Of a stretch of 64,000 bases of DNA, positions 11,460 to 24,885 are shown piece by piece. Position numbers and translations under genes: made by a program. How positions within the stretch are numbered: the stretch's first letter is position 1; the number at the start of each line of letters is the position of its first letter. Source of the DNA: Ancylostoma caninum (Eukaryota > Nematoda > Chromadorea > Rhabditida > Ancylostomatidae); assembly GCA_037903475.1 (NCBI GenBank), contig JBAJFG010000362.1, positions 1 to 64,000 on the forward strand, in the 5' to 3' direction. The notes beneath the pieces were generated by a model. It saw nothing but the letters and a program-made list of their open reading frames with translations, ran no database searches and had not been told where the DNA came from.

Positions 11460-13600
11460 AGTTGCATTAGTCTTGACCGCTTGGGAGGTTAACCCTTGTC
11501 ACGATTACAGTATTACAGAAAGACTGTTGTCATGTCGGTCAATGTAAGAAACGAAGGTGTATAGTGAATATGGGTAACTGAGCTTCTTCAAGCTTCTTTT
11601 CCGAACTTGATGTGCATTAAAGGCAGAGGGCCACCTCGTTCTGCCTGTTGGATTTACCAACATATCCTAGACCTTCTCATCATGTTGATCCCTGGGATGT
11701 ACATCAATAGGCACAGAAGCGACGAAATCCCCATTTTGAAAGGCTCGAACTGGATGAAAATTTGGGGACCGGAGGCGGATCGCTCCAAGCTGTGCTGGCT
11801 GCCTGCCACGGCTGCCGCGTCGGTCAACGAGTCTTGGCGTGTCCAATCGATAAGATCAACGGCTTCACATGTCAGTTCGGGTTGGCAAACTGTTACAGAC
11901 CCCGTCCTGGAAGACGGGTTTATAGACCATTCTGAGACAATTTATGTATACCATTGGAACCATCGCGCCGAGTAGATGCTGAATCTGCTGTTAGCTGAAC
12001 TACGAAAATGAGGTGGACCCCTGCCTTTAAACCCTTTTAATACCATGGTATTACGTGTCTGCGTGCACAGTCGAGCATTAATTTACAAAATCAACGCGGG
12101 ATTGAATTGCGCTTCAAAGGAACAACAGTGAACGTGGCACCTCAAATCTGTTGTAGTCTTGAAGGACGGTAAGTGCGGTTGTTGTACGGGAGGGTGAAGA
12201 GGGGAGGGGGCTGCTTAAGTTGCTGTGCATCGTTTGCTACTATACACTGTTTCCTAGCTTATTTCCCTCCACTTGGAATGTATTTTTTCCGCGTGCTCAA
12301 TCCTATCCAGTAGTGTGGACGTCAACTATTTTTTTAGTTACAGTGCCTCCTCGGAAATTTACATTATAGCCAGTAAATTTAAGCGCGTTTTAGTACAAAT
12401 TTTCGGCACTGTCAAATGCACTGGTTAAGTCTGCAGTTTCCGAGCAAATCAGCTGAAAAAATTGTTCTTAAATGCTGTTATGGGTAGAATAAGATATTTC
12501 TTCACCTTGACGATAGCTGGGCGATCACGCAGAATTAAACTTGGCCCATACTTAAGGCTGTTCATGAATTTCAGCCATTGCTCTGTGGCGTTTTGGTCCA
12601 GGTTTCTCATATAACGTTTTCGCCGGGAATAGAAACTACACTCGGAAGGAGCACTCACTGCGCTTAATCAATCATGTAGGCGGTAAGGCACTACTTAGCA
12701 GTTAGAAGATTCAGCAGAAAATATTGTCACAATAGGGGGATATATGTCGGCTCGCATTTTTTAAAAGTGAGTTCAAAGGCGTACTACCTTAAGCGAAAGC
12801 CTCGTCAAAAACCCGGTCTTAACCCATAATTACAATTAACCTTCCTCTATTCGGCACAGAAGGGAGTGCGAGGAAGCATGGGTTTCTGGTGGAGAAATAA
12901 TTGAGCTAACGATGTGCAATAACTTTTGCCATAACACTGTAATTGGGCTTGAGTTCAATGCAGTGGTGTGCGCAACTTTATCTTCCTAGAATGTGTCAAA
13001 AGACATGAATAACAGGAACACATTATCGGCATGACTGTAGCACAATTGGCTTCTTAAGTGAGGTCGGCTTTTATCACAACATTCCCTACCCGCTTCGTGG
13101 TCTGCTCGAATTTGACCACTATTCTCGGTCATCCTTTTGATTAGACCACGAATGACCGTCAATGCACAAAGACATGTGCCACGAAGTGAAATCCAGCGTC
13201 AATAAGCCCTGTTCCTTGACCATTCCTGGTCATCACCGTTCAAGAAGGAACTGAGCGCCACTTCTTTTAAGTCAAGTTAGTTTGAAAAAACCCTGAAAAA
13301 AAAAGCGCCGGCTTGCAGATCTTTTTTGGAAAACAAATGCGGGGAAGATTTGTCTGTATAGGTGTAAGAGGATGTGAGAAGGAAAATTAAGAAAAAAAGG
13401 TGGTGGAAATAACTACGAAAACCTTCAAGCCAGCTTTTTCACTTATTTCCTTGAGTCGGCGCAGAATTATATATTACTGATTCTTCCAAATGACCGACAC
13501 AAATAAATATTATAGCATTGAACAACTGGGGATTTTTTCCACTTGATACAGCGGAGATATGGGAAGAACTCCGCAGTTGCGACCATTTTAGCGGACTGCC
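11460..13600 (-). other. Anonymous inner-arm sequence, right
   Basis: Mirror of 7660-9800 with scattered substitutions. No gene recognised. Confidence 0.4.
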
Positions 13601-14390
13601 TGCGGCACAGGGGAATAGCCGAGATTTCCGCATATCGGTGTCCCTAGAAAATCGGCAAAAAGTTTTTAGGTTGTTCTTTCGAGGAAAATAGTTGGACACC
13701 GGCTTGAAGAAGGTCGCAACTATTTTTCGGATTTTTTCTCCTCAAATTTTCTCGCTGCCAAGCGGGGAAAATTCCCTAGCATTTGAATTCTGGACCATTC
13801 TGCATGTGGGTGCCTCTGGAAAATCAGTAAAACGTTTTCAGGCCGTTCTTTCGAGGAAAATAGTTGGAAACCGGCTTAAAGAAGATCGCAACTATTTCCG
13901 GCAGCGAGAGGTTGTGAGAAGGAAAAAAAATCCGCGAAATAGTTGCGACCTTCTTCAAGTCGGTTTCCGACTGTTTTCCTCGAAAGAACGGTCCAGTAAC
14001 GTTTTACTGATTTTCCAGAGGCACCCACATGCAGAATGGTCCAGAATTCAAATGCTAGGGAATTTTCCCCGCTTGGCAGCGAGAAAATTTGAGGAGAAAA
14101 AATCCGGAAAATAGATGCGACCTTCTTCAAGCCGGTGTCCAACTACTTTCCTCGAAAGAACGGTCCAGTTACGTTTTACTGATTTTCCAGAGGCACCCAC
14201 ATGCAGGATGGTCCAGAAATCAAATGCTAGGGAATTTTCCCCGCTTGGCAGCGAGAAAATTTGAGGAGAAAAAATCCGGAAAATAGTTGCGACCTTCTTC
14301 AAGCCGGTGTCCAACTATTTTCCTCGAAAGAACAACCTAAAAACTTTTTGCCGATTTTCTAGGGGCCGATATGCAGAAATCTCGGCTATT
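13600..14390. repeat. Direct and inverted 170-190-bp modules, right arm
   Basis: Counterpart of 6931-7650, with base changes and a different order of near-identical modules, so this is one of the places where the arms are not exact mirror images. Open frames such as the 140-codon one at 13692-14114 are repeat by-products. Confidence 0.78.
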
Positions 14391-14796
14391 CCCCTGTGCC
14401 GCAGGCAGTCCATTGCGCAATCGCGCTGGGACCATGCATAAATCCATGGCTGCTTCCACTGTTGCTCTTGCTTATTTCAGTCACGTGTTGGGCGTGGTCG
14501 CGGCGGCGAGTTTGACCAATAGCAGCCCTGACACATAGCCACACGTTCAAGGTACACAGGGGGGCTAGCGCTTTATTATATAGGGGGATAACGTCTCAAA
14601 TCGCTTTCCTTCCTCTATAATTCTAGACTAAGTGCAGATTAAATCTGTTTAACTTACCGCTTGTTCGATACAATAAACTACAGGAAACAATAAAATTATT
14701 CATTTTCGACAAAATAAACAGTTCGAGACAATACAATCTTATTAGGGTGAAAAATTCAAAAACCAATAATGAAGAACTCAACCACCATAAACAAAA

Positions 14797-17700
14797 CTAA
14801 ACTTGCAGAGATCTAGCAAATCCTATTCGTTTATTACCTAGATCATAAATGTTACAAAACTGCCTTATAAACGGTGCGCCGAGCACCCAGTTGGCTCCCC
14901 AAAACGCTCCAAATCCATTTATCGCCAAAATACATGTATTTTCGTCGACACGAATGATGAGGTTCTTCGACTCGATTGTGTACTTATGCTTGCCAATTGT
15001 CAGTGTGATGGACGGGTTGGCATTGCAGTCGATGTAGTAGAGATCATGTTCCGACATATACTGAAAAACATATTTTGAGAGAAATCTGTTGGAGTATTAG
15101 GCATTCAATGATTTGCTGTGGGAGTCTAGGATTTCGTGGTTGTGAAACAGTGACGGATGCCGAAAAACCCAGAGATCGTGTTGGACGTAGAAAAAATTTT
15201 GGGGTGTCAGTCACGTTGGAGAGCTAATTAAGAAGTTACCTTAATACCGAATGATCATTTTATCCAAAAGATAGAGAAAATAAAATATTTGAAGAGTGGG
15301 GATTGACACAAAAAAGCCGACGAACATAAGCTCATACGAAATTTTCTCGCTTTTCCGCTTGGTTTAGCAATAATCCCACTATGTTTCAGAACTTTTCCTT
15401 CTTTCCATTAGCGTGGAGGCATACCATCAAAAATTAACGCGAAAATTTCAAGAGAATCAAAAGACATGTGTCATAAAAATTTTTCTCTGGATTAATATCG
15501 AACTTTTCAGAGCGTCCATGATCAAGTGACATTTGTTAGCAAAGTAGCTTTCTATCTTAATGTTGGAGCGATTCCTCACAGTATTCCTCAGCAACGGCTC
15601 CATGTGTTCCAACTTACCTAGTGTTTTCCTCCAAGCACAATTGTGATCATTCATTTTTGCATTTTTGTCGCACCGTTTTCGATATTAGCCAGATCCTTCA
15701 TAGGGTGTTGCAGTCAAGACAATGTTTCACAATTTCGGATGTTTGAACATTTTGTGTGTTGCTGCGCTAGGTGATAGGTGATGATTGAGGGTGATTTGTG
15801 ATGATGCAGGAACAAAGAATCAAGGACTTCACTACGTTAGAGGGTAGCGAGTTAAATTACATAAATAAATGACATCTTGCTGGAAAATTTAGAAACTTGG
15901 CGATAAAAATATAAAATTTTTGGGTGCTCAAACACCTACTGGTTCTTACGCAGTTGCTCTACGAGTTTAGTGGTCGTCTGCTTCGTATGGCCAAAAAAAA
16001 ACACATGATAGGTACTTTAGTAACTAATGTTCCCACCGTTGCATTCAGCTTGGAAGCAATTGCTTCTACATTATATGAAGAAGCGCCGAAAAACGATGAG
16101 CTGGTGTCGGAGATGGCTTCGGAGGAGTATTGGTACACGTAGCCGCCCGCAGTGACGTTGACCACCTCAATTGAATTGAAAGTAAAAAATTGAATGTGTG
16201 CTGCGGTATATAAGTAGAAAAAGAGAGTAAAAGGAAGCTTTCACAGTATAAATTGATATTTTCCGTTACCACCAAGCAGACTCAGTACAGTTACAAATAT
16301 ATTCACATGTTGTTGTTATTGTCTAGTTCACATCAAATGAGTGAGTATTTATGTTAGGAAAATGGTTTTGGCTGGAACAGACGCGGTCATCCTTGTTGTA
16401 TAATTTTCTGCTATGAAATGCCAATATAGTACAGGGATCCGCAATAGAAGAGGATTGCAAGGGAGCTCGGAATAAGTTTATGAAGCGTTACAAGTATAAA
16501 CCATACGAAGCGGGTGAATAATAGGAAGACAACAAGAGCACGCGACGTCTACCACCGCGCAGCAAATCCAGCATGAACGATGAAGCACGTGGAAGCAAAA
16601 CCAGTTTGATTTAATTCTAACCATTACCTTGAATTTCCAGTAAGTTGCTACAGATGCTGGCTCATAGGCGATCACATCTCCACAATGCTGCTTGTTCAGC
16701 CCGCCGTATGTGACTACTCCTCCGAACACATTCTCTGCCTCTTAAAAAGTGCGTTCAACAAAGGAAGATACAAATCTAGAAGTTGCTCTCACTTCAACAG
16801 ACGACAACATTGATATCAGACACATTTTGCCGTTGTTGAGGTAGAATCGGATGCTCTGCTAACTGCGCAACACGAACGCAACCCAAACTGCGTAATGGTT
16901 CGAGTAGAAACCTTAGCAGCAACGGATCCCAGTTGGTGCTATCCTCCCCTTGACTGCTTCTCAAGCTTTCGTCCCTTTTGCAGCAATTGCTGAGGGATGG
17001 TGTATAGCAATAAAGCAATGGAGGGGAGGATGATAGCAACTGGAAACCGTTGCTGCTAGGGTTTCTACTACAACCATCACGCTGTTTTGGCTGCGTTCGT
17101 GCTGCACAGTTATCAAACTACATATATGATTTATGAACTTCAACGCGATTATGAAAGAAATAAATATACGTACCCCATCCAACACGTTCCATATAGAATG
17201 TGAATATAGGTTCAACCAATCCGAGTTTCCACGCTCGTTCGAAGGGTGAAACAGCATCATTGTAGGAGAGTGAGGAAAACGCTAGCCCAACGACGCCATC
17301 GACTAGACGCTAAATAAACTCTTCTCCCACCTGAGCTAGGAATATATATATATACAAATCAGTGGCGGACGCAGGGGGGGCGGGGGGGGGGGCGCGCCCC
17401 CCCCGAGAATGGGTCGCCAAATTTTCGAAATTACTTTACAATACAAATAAAAATCTTGTGTTAGTTTATTTTTAATTGTTTATTTTTATTATTATTTTTA
17501 ATATATTTTTTATTTATTGTTTATTATTATAATTAATATTGTTATTAATTTTAATTTACGTCTGGGTCCCCAAAACGGCGGAGACCCCACTTTTTCCCAC
17601 GCCCCTCCCCCCTCCCGCCCACTTTCTGCGTCCGCCACTGATATATACATATATGTATATAAGTGAAGGTTTGTTTGTTGGTGTGTTTGCATGTGCAATT

Positions 17701-20633
17701 GTTTTGATGCTTCCTCAGGGGACGGTAAGGACATGTCATGGATTTTGAAACACGCTCTGAATATATGACAACCATTATGCATGGAAACATCGAGTTATTG
17801 ATTTATTGAATTTTTTACCGAGTTATTGACTTGTTCGCTTCCTCTCAGGGCGTGTGAGAGCGCATATACTGTGGCTCTCGAAGAAACTGAAGCAATTACA
17901 GACCTTGTCAAAAATTACGCGTGCGGTTTCATATCGTCGCGGCCACAGAATCGCGGCGGGACCTACTCTACTCTCTCACTTTGAGCATGCTCTCTTCGCA
18001 TCCATCGCTCAGGTCCCATCGCGTTTCTGCAGTTACGGAATCCGTCTATCTTTTTGAGAAGGACTGTATGTCACGTATTTTCCATAACGTTATTATCCGA
18101 ATAGCTCCATTATTTGGCAAGGCAGCCAACATGCTGACCACCAAAATAACATACACCTTGAATGAATTTGTCGATAGTAGCACATTTCCTCATCAGCGTG
18201 AAATACCAATGTAGCAAAACATCCGAACAAGGCAGCAAATACCATCTCGTTGTTTATACCCAGTGGTAAGGCTGGTTATTCTGAGGAACCCCATCCAATG
18301 TGTATGACATCTGCATAGCACCGTCAAATGTGCAGGCCAAACCTGCAGGCAGGGGAATGGCTCCCGCCACGAAAATATGCCTCCACCGCCAGCGTTATTA
18401 TGCGCGAGTCCCGCAACAAGGAAAGGAATCGGCAAGGAAATTCTTCAGGTCTTCATTCTTTTTCGATGGTTTTTACAGTATTCATGTGTTTCTCCCATAC
18501 TTATTGTACATAGTTGTATTATCAAACTACTACCTATGTGCTATCTATTATCCCAGTAATGCCTTCCACCTTGATTTCGCTCACAGCACCCGCGACCCCT
18601 AATATAAATAAAAACGGAATTGATGTGTGTTCATTCCTAGACATTACAGCACAGGTTTTCATACCCGTGTGATCCCTCTGCAGTAGGCAAATCAGCCTTT
18701 TAACGTCCAAACTTCATCAATACTGCTCATTTTATAATCAGAACAGAATTTTATGGACGTTTATCTTCCCCGTTAAGGAAATAATCTCTTACCTCACCAA
18801 GAAACTCATCGATTTTATTTGCAAAACCAATCTTTGTGGCTGGAACTACGAGCTGTGCCGTGCCTTTGTCACCAAACCTCAGGGTGTCGTTTCCAAAGAA
18901 GCCATGTGCTGTCCCTCGAGGACGATACTGCAAATAGTCTGACAAAATGTTTCATCATCGCAGAATTGAGATGATGGTGAGACAGTTAAGCCTCATTAGA
19001 CCAGAATATTCTACTCACTCCCATCCTCCACGTTCCATTCATTGGGACGTAACTAGACGACTTCGCAGACTCGAAGTAGTGTTTTCCTCTGCAGGGGTTC
19101 TTCTTTCTCGGCTTTTTATCCTCGCAGCATACTTGATGAGGGCAGAAGATTTTGCATATCACTTCAACCAACAAATTATGAGAAAATATTTTTCCATGAA
19201 GGAAAAAATCGAATAATATTCGTTGTTAGAATGTATAGCAACGTACTTCCTTGGTCACAAATTGAATCGTCACAAACCAGTGGCTTATCAGCGGAACAAG
19301 TGTAGTCGACGACCCAAGTGTCCGGCGACCCAGTGTCTAGTACCACCTAGGTTATAAGGTAACACGTGTTGATTGCTGTTAAACTCTAGAAAACCCTTTT
19401 ATTCATTGGTACCCACAGTAAAAGTCTGCTCCGGGCTGCCGATCGTAATATTGGCAACGTATTCCATGTTGTGGTAAGCATTGATCTTAAAACGAGGAAG
19501 CTGGAGATATGGTTATCTACATGACAGTTAGCAAGGCGTGGGACCTTGACCTCTAGGTTCATGGCGTAGGTTTCCTTGCCTATTTTTTAATGCGTCGTCA
19601 AGTGTGAACTTTCTTTTGAAGTTTTTTTTTGAATTTTTTAAAAGTGCTCACTCTGATACTTGAACTCTGCGAAGTCTCACTTGTTCTCTCATAATTTTGC
19701 AATCTCTATCTAGGCATATCCTCCCTTTTCAAGGATTAGTTCTTTGAATCCAAATTTTTGTTCGAGAACTGATGTCGTGAAATTGCAGGAAGGCTAAGCA
19801 ATAGTGCTGTTTAAGGATTTGAGTTCTATCGCAGTGTATTTAATGAATGGACAACTCGAAATATTCGTGCAATGCTTCGAAAAGTATGTATGACAACTAC
19901 TTTCGACTCCAACGGCCGGAGAAGTTCTCTTCATGTTATATATGTATGCATGTTAGTTGAGCACTCTGACGCTCCTTCTGTGATATGTTTGAAACTATGG
20001 TGGGAGCGAAAAGGTTTCATATTTGAATTGAATAAGCGGCAAAGTATAGGGCTCCAAAATTATTATTACTGTTATAAGTAAGCTGGAGTATTCATTATAA
20101 TTTGGTAAGGTAAACTGGCGTGATAATCGAATTTACAATAATTGAACCCTCAATATGGGCATCACTTTTACCACTTTTCACAAAACTTTGCTGCTCAAAC
20201 AAGAGGAGCAGATCAGAGAATCTACCCAGTCTACGAAATTAACAGAATTCCTTAGTTTTGAAGCTACATCGTCAGATATATCTTATAACCTATTTTTCAT
20301 GGAATGCCTGAGAATGCCTGCAGAACCATGGAAAAAACTTGAGGTGATCTATGATTTCTTCTTCACAAGTGATCTTATGCAGTTGTTCCGTGGACATTCA
20401 AGCAATTAATGGATTTTCAGCTGCTTTTCTACTGTACTTACATTTTGGTGGAAATGACTCTTTTCGGTAGGGGCTTCCATAATTTGCCTTGACCTCATCT
20501 GCTTGATATGCGTTGCCCATGATCCTGCTCGTAGCATCTCGACCATTTTCGACCGGATTTTTACAAGTGGCATTTGATACGTTTCAGCTATTGCATCGTT
20601 TGTTGCAGCAAGGAGAACAAGCCAGAGAAGCAT
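14797..20633 (-). CDS. Secreted pepsin-family aspartic protease (copy 2), mirror of copy 1
   Basis: Exons on - in order: 20442-20633, 19417-19500, 19247-19346, 19019-19161, 18793-18927, 17174-17309, 16628-16734, 16037-16165, 14797-15060. Exon lengths equal those of copy 1, and I found no amino-acid difference in the exons compared. It faces copy 1 tail to tail across the palindrome core, so the two promoters lie at the outer sides. Second catalytic motif DTSS as in copy 1. If the palindrome is real, this is a very recent duplicate or one kept identical by gene conversion; if it is an assembly artefact, copies 1 and 2 are one locus. Confidence 0.85.
17360..17640 (-). mobile_element. MITE with CAGTGGCGGACGCAG ends, right-arm copy
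   Basis: Mirror of the element at 3605-3887. The G/C homopolymer tract differs in length and pattern (with a GCGCGC interruption) from the left arm, which accounts for most of the arm offset. A homopolymer difference like this can be real or a base-calling error. Confidence 0.72.
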
Positions 20634-21652
20634 CACCTATAAGAGGGTTCTTTTTTGAATGAGTTCTCGATGGTTACGAACGACTTTTCACCATTGAAAG
20701 TTATGTTTTTCTCGTTTCTGAAGTAAGGATAAAGAAAATCAATGGGGATTAGAAAGATTTTGGGGTCTCGGAGGCGAAAAAAATAGTCTGCTTTTCAGCT
20801 AAAATTTGAATGGGTAGGTGTAGTAGATGCTAGTCGAGTGGACGAGTGGTTACCTTACACATACGGCCACGGAGACTATTTTGATGACCTTGGACAACTT
20901 TCCTCAACTTCACCACCTCGTAGCTTTCTGCAACTAGTACCTTTGCCAGATCTTATGCGTCCAAATAATTACAAAATCACTACGCCCTAGAAAATAGTGA
21001 TGTGAACCTAAAACACTCCCTAGAAAAACAATAATTTTCGACCTAACTACCAGCAGAGAGATGCCAACTCATTCACTACGCTTGAGAGATAGTACTTCAT
21101 AGCTTGCCTGCTTACAGGACGCAGAGAGCTCAGCGGTGATTAAGGCGCCATCTTTACGGTCCGAGCGACATCAAGAGAGTTTACCAAACGGAGACGTTAT
21201 CACCAGCTTTGCGCTTAGGATAGAGATCAAATGAGGAAAAGAGGTGTTTATGCAAATACGACCGGCAATGTCGGGCGAGAGGCGTGAGCGCAGTGCTCCC
21301 CTTCAGATTTAGTATTCCTTCATCTCATGTCTTCCTATTTCGTTGGCTTCCATGCTCCCCCTTCAGTAACTCCTACTCACTTTTGATGTGCCTTAACAAT
21401 ACTTATTATAAGTTTGATTTTCGAATAAAAGCACCTAAGCCATTCATCTCCAACAGGGACCTGCAATGCAATCACCTCTAAAGATGTGCTCCGGCGACTT
21501 TCACTACAAATAAAAAGGAGCAGAAGAAAACTGGAAATGGCACGGCGCCACATCACTGATGATGTGGTGCGGCTGAGGTCGGTAGGAAGGACAGGATGTG
21601 AAGCTCATTCAGAAATAAGATACGTGGGTATTTTGGCACTTGAAGTGTCATA

Positions 21653-22534
21653 TTAGGTGTTAACATCAGTCCTTGCGCTTCTTTTCAATTGCGGTTTTTC
21701 CTGACGCAATGTCATTTTTCTGTAACGTTCTTATACCATCTGAAAGCGCTTTCCTTCCTCTACAATCGAGTCAACATAAGTTTTCACAAACTATTGAATT
21801 AATTTTTAAGCTCAAGGAGAAACACGCTAGATTGAGGAAAAACACCATTTCCTCCTTGTATTCAACAGTGACCAGAAAGCATCCGATACTATTTGAGCCT
21901 GTAAGCACTGTAGAACGTACACTCGAAAGAACATCACCAATCGAACTTTTGGAGGGGCAGTTTGACGGTGTTGGCAAAGGTAGGGTCCGATGTTACTGTG
22001 GGCAAAATCAGTTAACCCTTTTGGATTCTGTCAACAGGATTTTCTCAGTTATTTTGTAGCTTCGAGAAGTATGATGTTCATAGAGGCTGCTGGAGCGATT
22101 TTCAAGTTTAGTGAGAGAAATCTGTCTAGTCGAAGTGGTTGGTGCCACTGTGACCAAATTTGTCTTCTTTGATCTTAAAAACCGCTCATGACCAGCCATT
22201 TTAAACAAAACATCTCTTAGTAGAGGTACTTATAGAGGTAGAGGTCGCTACTTAGTAGATTAGTAGAAATTGCTCGTACAGTTTTGATGGTCTTCCGAGC
22301 TTTAACTGATTGGCAGGAGAGGCATCTGTCGGTTGCGCTTATTTTCATTGACTCATCGCTCCTCTTCGCAGGCTTAAAACTCATGCAAGCTATCGTTTTA
22401 GGAAAAACTGTTCACATCGTTTTCATAGAGGAAGATTAGCGCTTTCGAATCCTATATAACTTGTACCTAAAAGATAACAAATAGAAAGGAAAAGTCGTCC
22501 GAAAAAAAGCGCAGGGACTTATGTTAACACCTAA
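21653..22534. mobile_element. Non-autonomous mariner-like element (882 bp, TA target)
   Basis: The inverted ends TTAGGTGTTAACAT..AGTCC.TGCGC are flanked by TA on both sides. The sister segment at about 47668 has the uninterrupted site (GTGTCATATTTCTA), so insertion duplicated TA. TTAGGTG ends and a TA target are typical of mariner elements. The open frames inside (21673-22059 + and 22008-22208 -) do not show a recognisable DDE transposase, so it is probably internally deleted. It entered copy A after the tandem duplication, or was lost from copy B. Confidence 0.85.
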
Positions 22535-22539
22535 TATTT

Positions 22540-24235
22540 CTATCTAGTCTGTTGCATTCATAGCCAGTCTTTTCGGAAGTATGGTTGTTTTAATTCTTCC
22601 AGCAATATTAGTGAAAGTGAAGTAAAAGAGGCAAATCAAGCGTGTAGAGACGGCTGCCACATTTTCTCGCTACGTTCATGTTTTCTGAGTTAAGATATGA
22701 GCCCATTTCTAATGCGGGTTTTCTATATCTTTTGAATGTCCAGCACTCTGGTTAGAAAAAGGTTAGAAAAAATTATGTGCTTTTATAATTTCCGCTTGAC
22801 GTACAAAATTGGTGTCTCATTCAGCAGTTCTCTCTTTGTTGTCAAATTTGTTTCAGAGATATCCATCCAGAGAATCTGAACTATCTTCCAAGGACAGAAG
22901 AACAATGAATCTTCAGTGAAAAACAGCACCCAAAACCTTCGATCTGCAGAAGCTTCTCAGAGACGAGAAGAACATGTGACATAGCATAACCTAGCACATA
23001 TAATAATACCTTGACAAACGTGAAATCGGAATAGTATGACAAAAAGCAGCAGCTATTTATGGGCTTTATCAGAAAATTGCCTCATAGCTCGTCATCACAT
23101 GATTACCTTTCGAAGAAAGTGCACGTGGCTAAAAAATTTGCAGGTGCTTTCTTGTAATGATTACGTGTGACCATACGTTTTCAGTTTTTTTCCTGTGTAA
23201 TTTTGGAAATCTCCTTCAAAAATGTTTTGTTTGATATCGCTTAAATACCTTTTAAAGGTTCATCACCTCTCATGACGACTTCAAATCCCTAAGTTGGTCT
23301 TATAAAAGCATGCATCCAGGGAGGGTATCCAGATTAGAGATTTGATACTGTGAATCGCACTAAGGGGCACCCAAATTAATCGCTATCGTATTACTCTAAT
23401 GCGAATCTGACTAGTCCTCGTCTTGGTTCCAATTATAAATGATATAGAAGGCATGAATATATTCCAGAGGTCAAATTCCGATGAGATAGTTTCCATTCGC
23501 GGAGCGATCAGAGAAACGTAACCATAAATCATGGGTAGTCGTTTGACGTACATCATCTGCCCTGTGATAAACCTTGTTTCTTTCTTGTTTTCTTGAATGA
23601 TCATGATTCCTCAATCATCTCTGGATGTTTCCGCAAATTTTGTTGTCTTAATTGTTGGTGTTGGGCGGTTGACCGAGCAGGTTCAGTTATAAACATAACA
23701 GTCCCTTCAGTGATTGGGATAATACGGCTATATACGTATTCCGTAGGAATTTTTTTTTGATATGAAGAAATTGATGCTTTAATGACCTCTTTATCACTTC
23801 ATTAAGTTGATTGATAGCTATTGTATCACATGAAGCGTTCATATCATGCAAGTTCATATCATGCAAGATTTTTTGTGAGTGTACGTGACTGCAATGTGTG
23901 ATTGTCTAGGAATGCTCTGAAAAGCACATTTGCAATGCAGTCATCGAGGTAATTAATCGACGGAACACAAAAAAGGCAACCCTCTTTTCTTTGTTTTGTT
24001 TTCTGCATAAATCCGTTAATCTTGCTCTTCATCAGAACTGCAGCAAAGCAGTCGGTTTATTGAATGATTTCGATAATAATTAGACACTCTCAATTTTCCT
24101 GGCATAATTTGCGACAAGCATATATTCTCAGAGCCTCCAGCCTTAATTGGTGGCCACAAACAATTAAGAAGGTAGTCGCTTCAATAGTAATGCTAAAGAC
24201 ACGATTCTGAAGGCAACCTATAAGTCTTTTCTTCA
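22540..24235. other. Anonymous duplicated sequence
   Basis: Matches 47.7-49.4 kb with frameshifting indels. No gene, RNA or element recognised. Confidence 0.4.
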
Positions 24236-24239
24236 GGAG

Positions 24240-24326
<87 letters not shown>
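24240..24326. repeat. (TA)n microsatellite
   Basis: About 85 bases of uninterrupted TA/AT repeat. The sister segment has unrelated sequence at this point (about 49375-49500). Confidence 0.97.
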
Positions 24327-24329
<3 letters not shown>

Positions 24330-24885
24330 AGAAACTGTTCTGTAATGCTCTCACCCACATGCGTGCAAGCACGAAAACGAACTAGCGAAGGCAGTGTGTG
24401 ACAGGGGAAAATTTTTGAGCAGGAGCATCATGTTTACACCGCGTTAGGTCGAGAACTAGAACTACAACCCATCGTTTATATTTATTTATTTATTCATTTA
24501 TCACACCGCAATGGCGTGCCATCCTTTGTCGTACGAACGCCTACAACACAGAACAAACAACCAACGTAACATGTAGAAAACACGAGATGCAGGGCTGGAA
24601 ACGTGGAACTCAAACCCATAGACTCCCACTTACGCGGGCGATAACATCTCGTAGGCCTAGTGGCAGGAAGCTTAGTTTTCTACTCGGACCTAAAAACTAT
24701 TATTCTACTGAGAGAATATGCGGACTGATGCAACGTTTACCGAGGAATTGAAAAAAGAACTGAACAAGAATCTCTTTTAATCGTGGGTATCTTCACATAT
24801 CGGATATGTTAGCTGGAAAAGGTATAAGACCTTTGAGATAATTACGCCCTAAGAACACAACTGGAGTGTTTGTATGGTAAAGGTG

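Larger units (their letters stand above)
6670..14588. repeat. 7.9 kb palindromic core absent from the third copy
   Basis: Homology with the tandem copy stops at the string ATAACGTCTC (14588 onward, 37762 onward), about 205 bases past the protease stop codons. Everything between the two mirror points (about 6670 and 14588) is missing in the third copy. The core holds inverted 170-190-bp modules, about 2 kb of anonymous arm sequence on each side and the 90-bp array. No protein family is recognised in it. Confidence 0.8.
11391..21244 (-). repeat. Right arm of giant inverted repeat
   Basis: This is the reverse complement of the left arm. Beyond 21244 the sequence continues as single-arm DNA that is shared with the tandem copy near 47.2 kb. 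Inner-arm differences from the left arm include single-base changes near 12475-12530, 13030 and 13160-13185. The arm could be a true inverted duplication, two haplotypes joined by the assembler, or a fold-back read artefact. Confidence 0.95.

Noticed and set aside
9769..11547. Long open frames (up to 439 codons) on both strands in the central array
   Set aside because: They come from a 90-bp tandem unit without stops; the same peptide repeats on both strands, as expected for a satellite and not for a gene.
21673..22059. 128-codon open frame in the mariner-like element
   Set aside because: No transposase motifs were recognised, and it is absent from the sister segment with the rest of the insertion.
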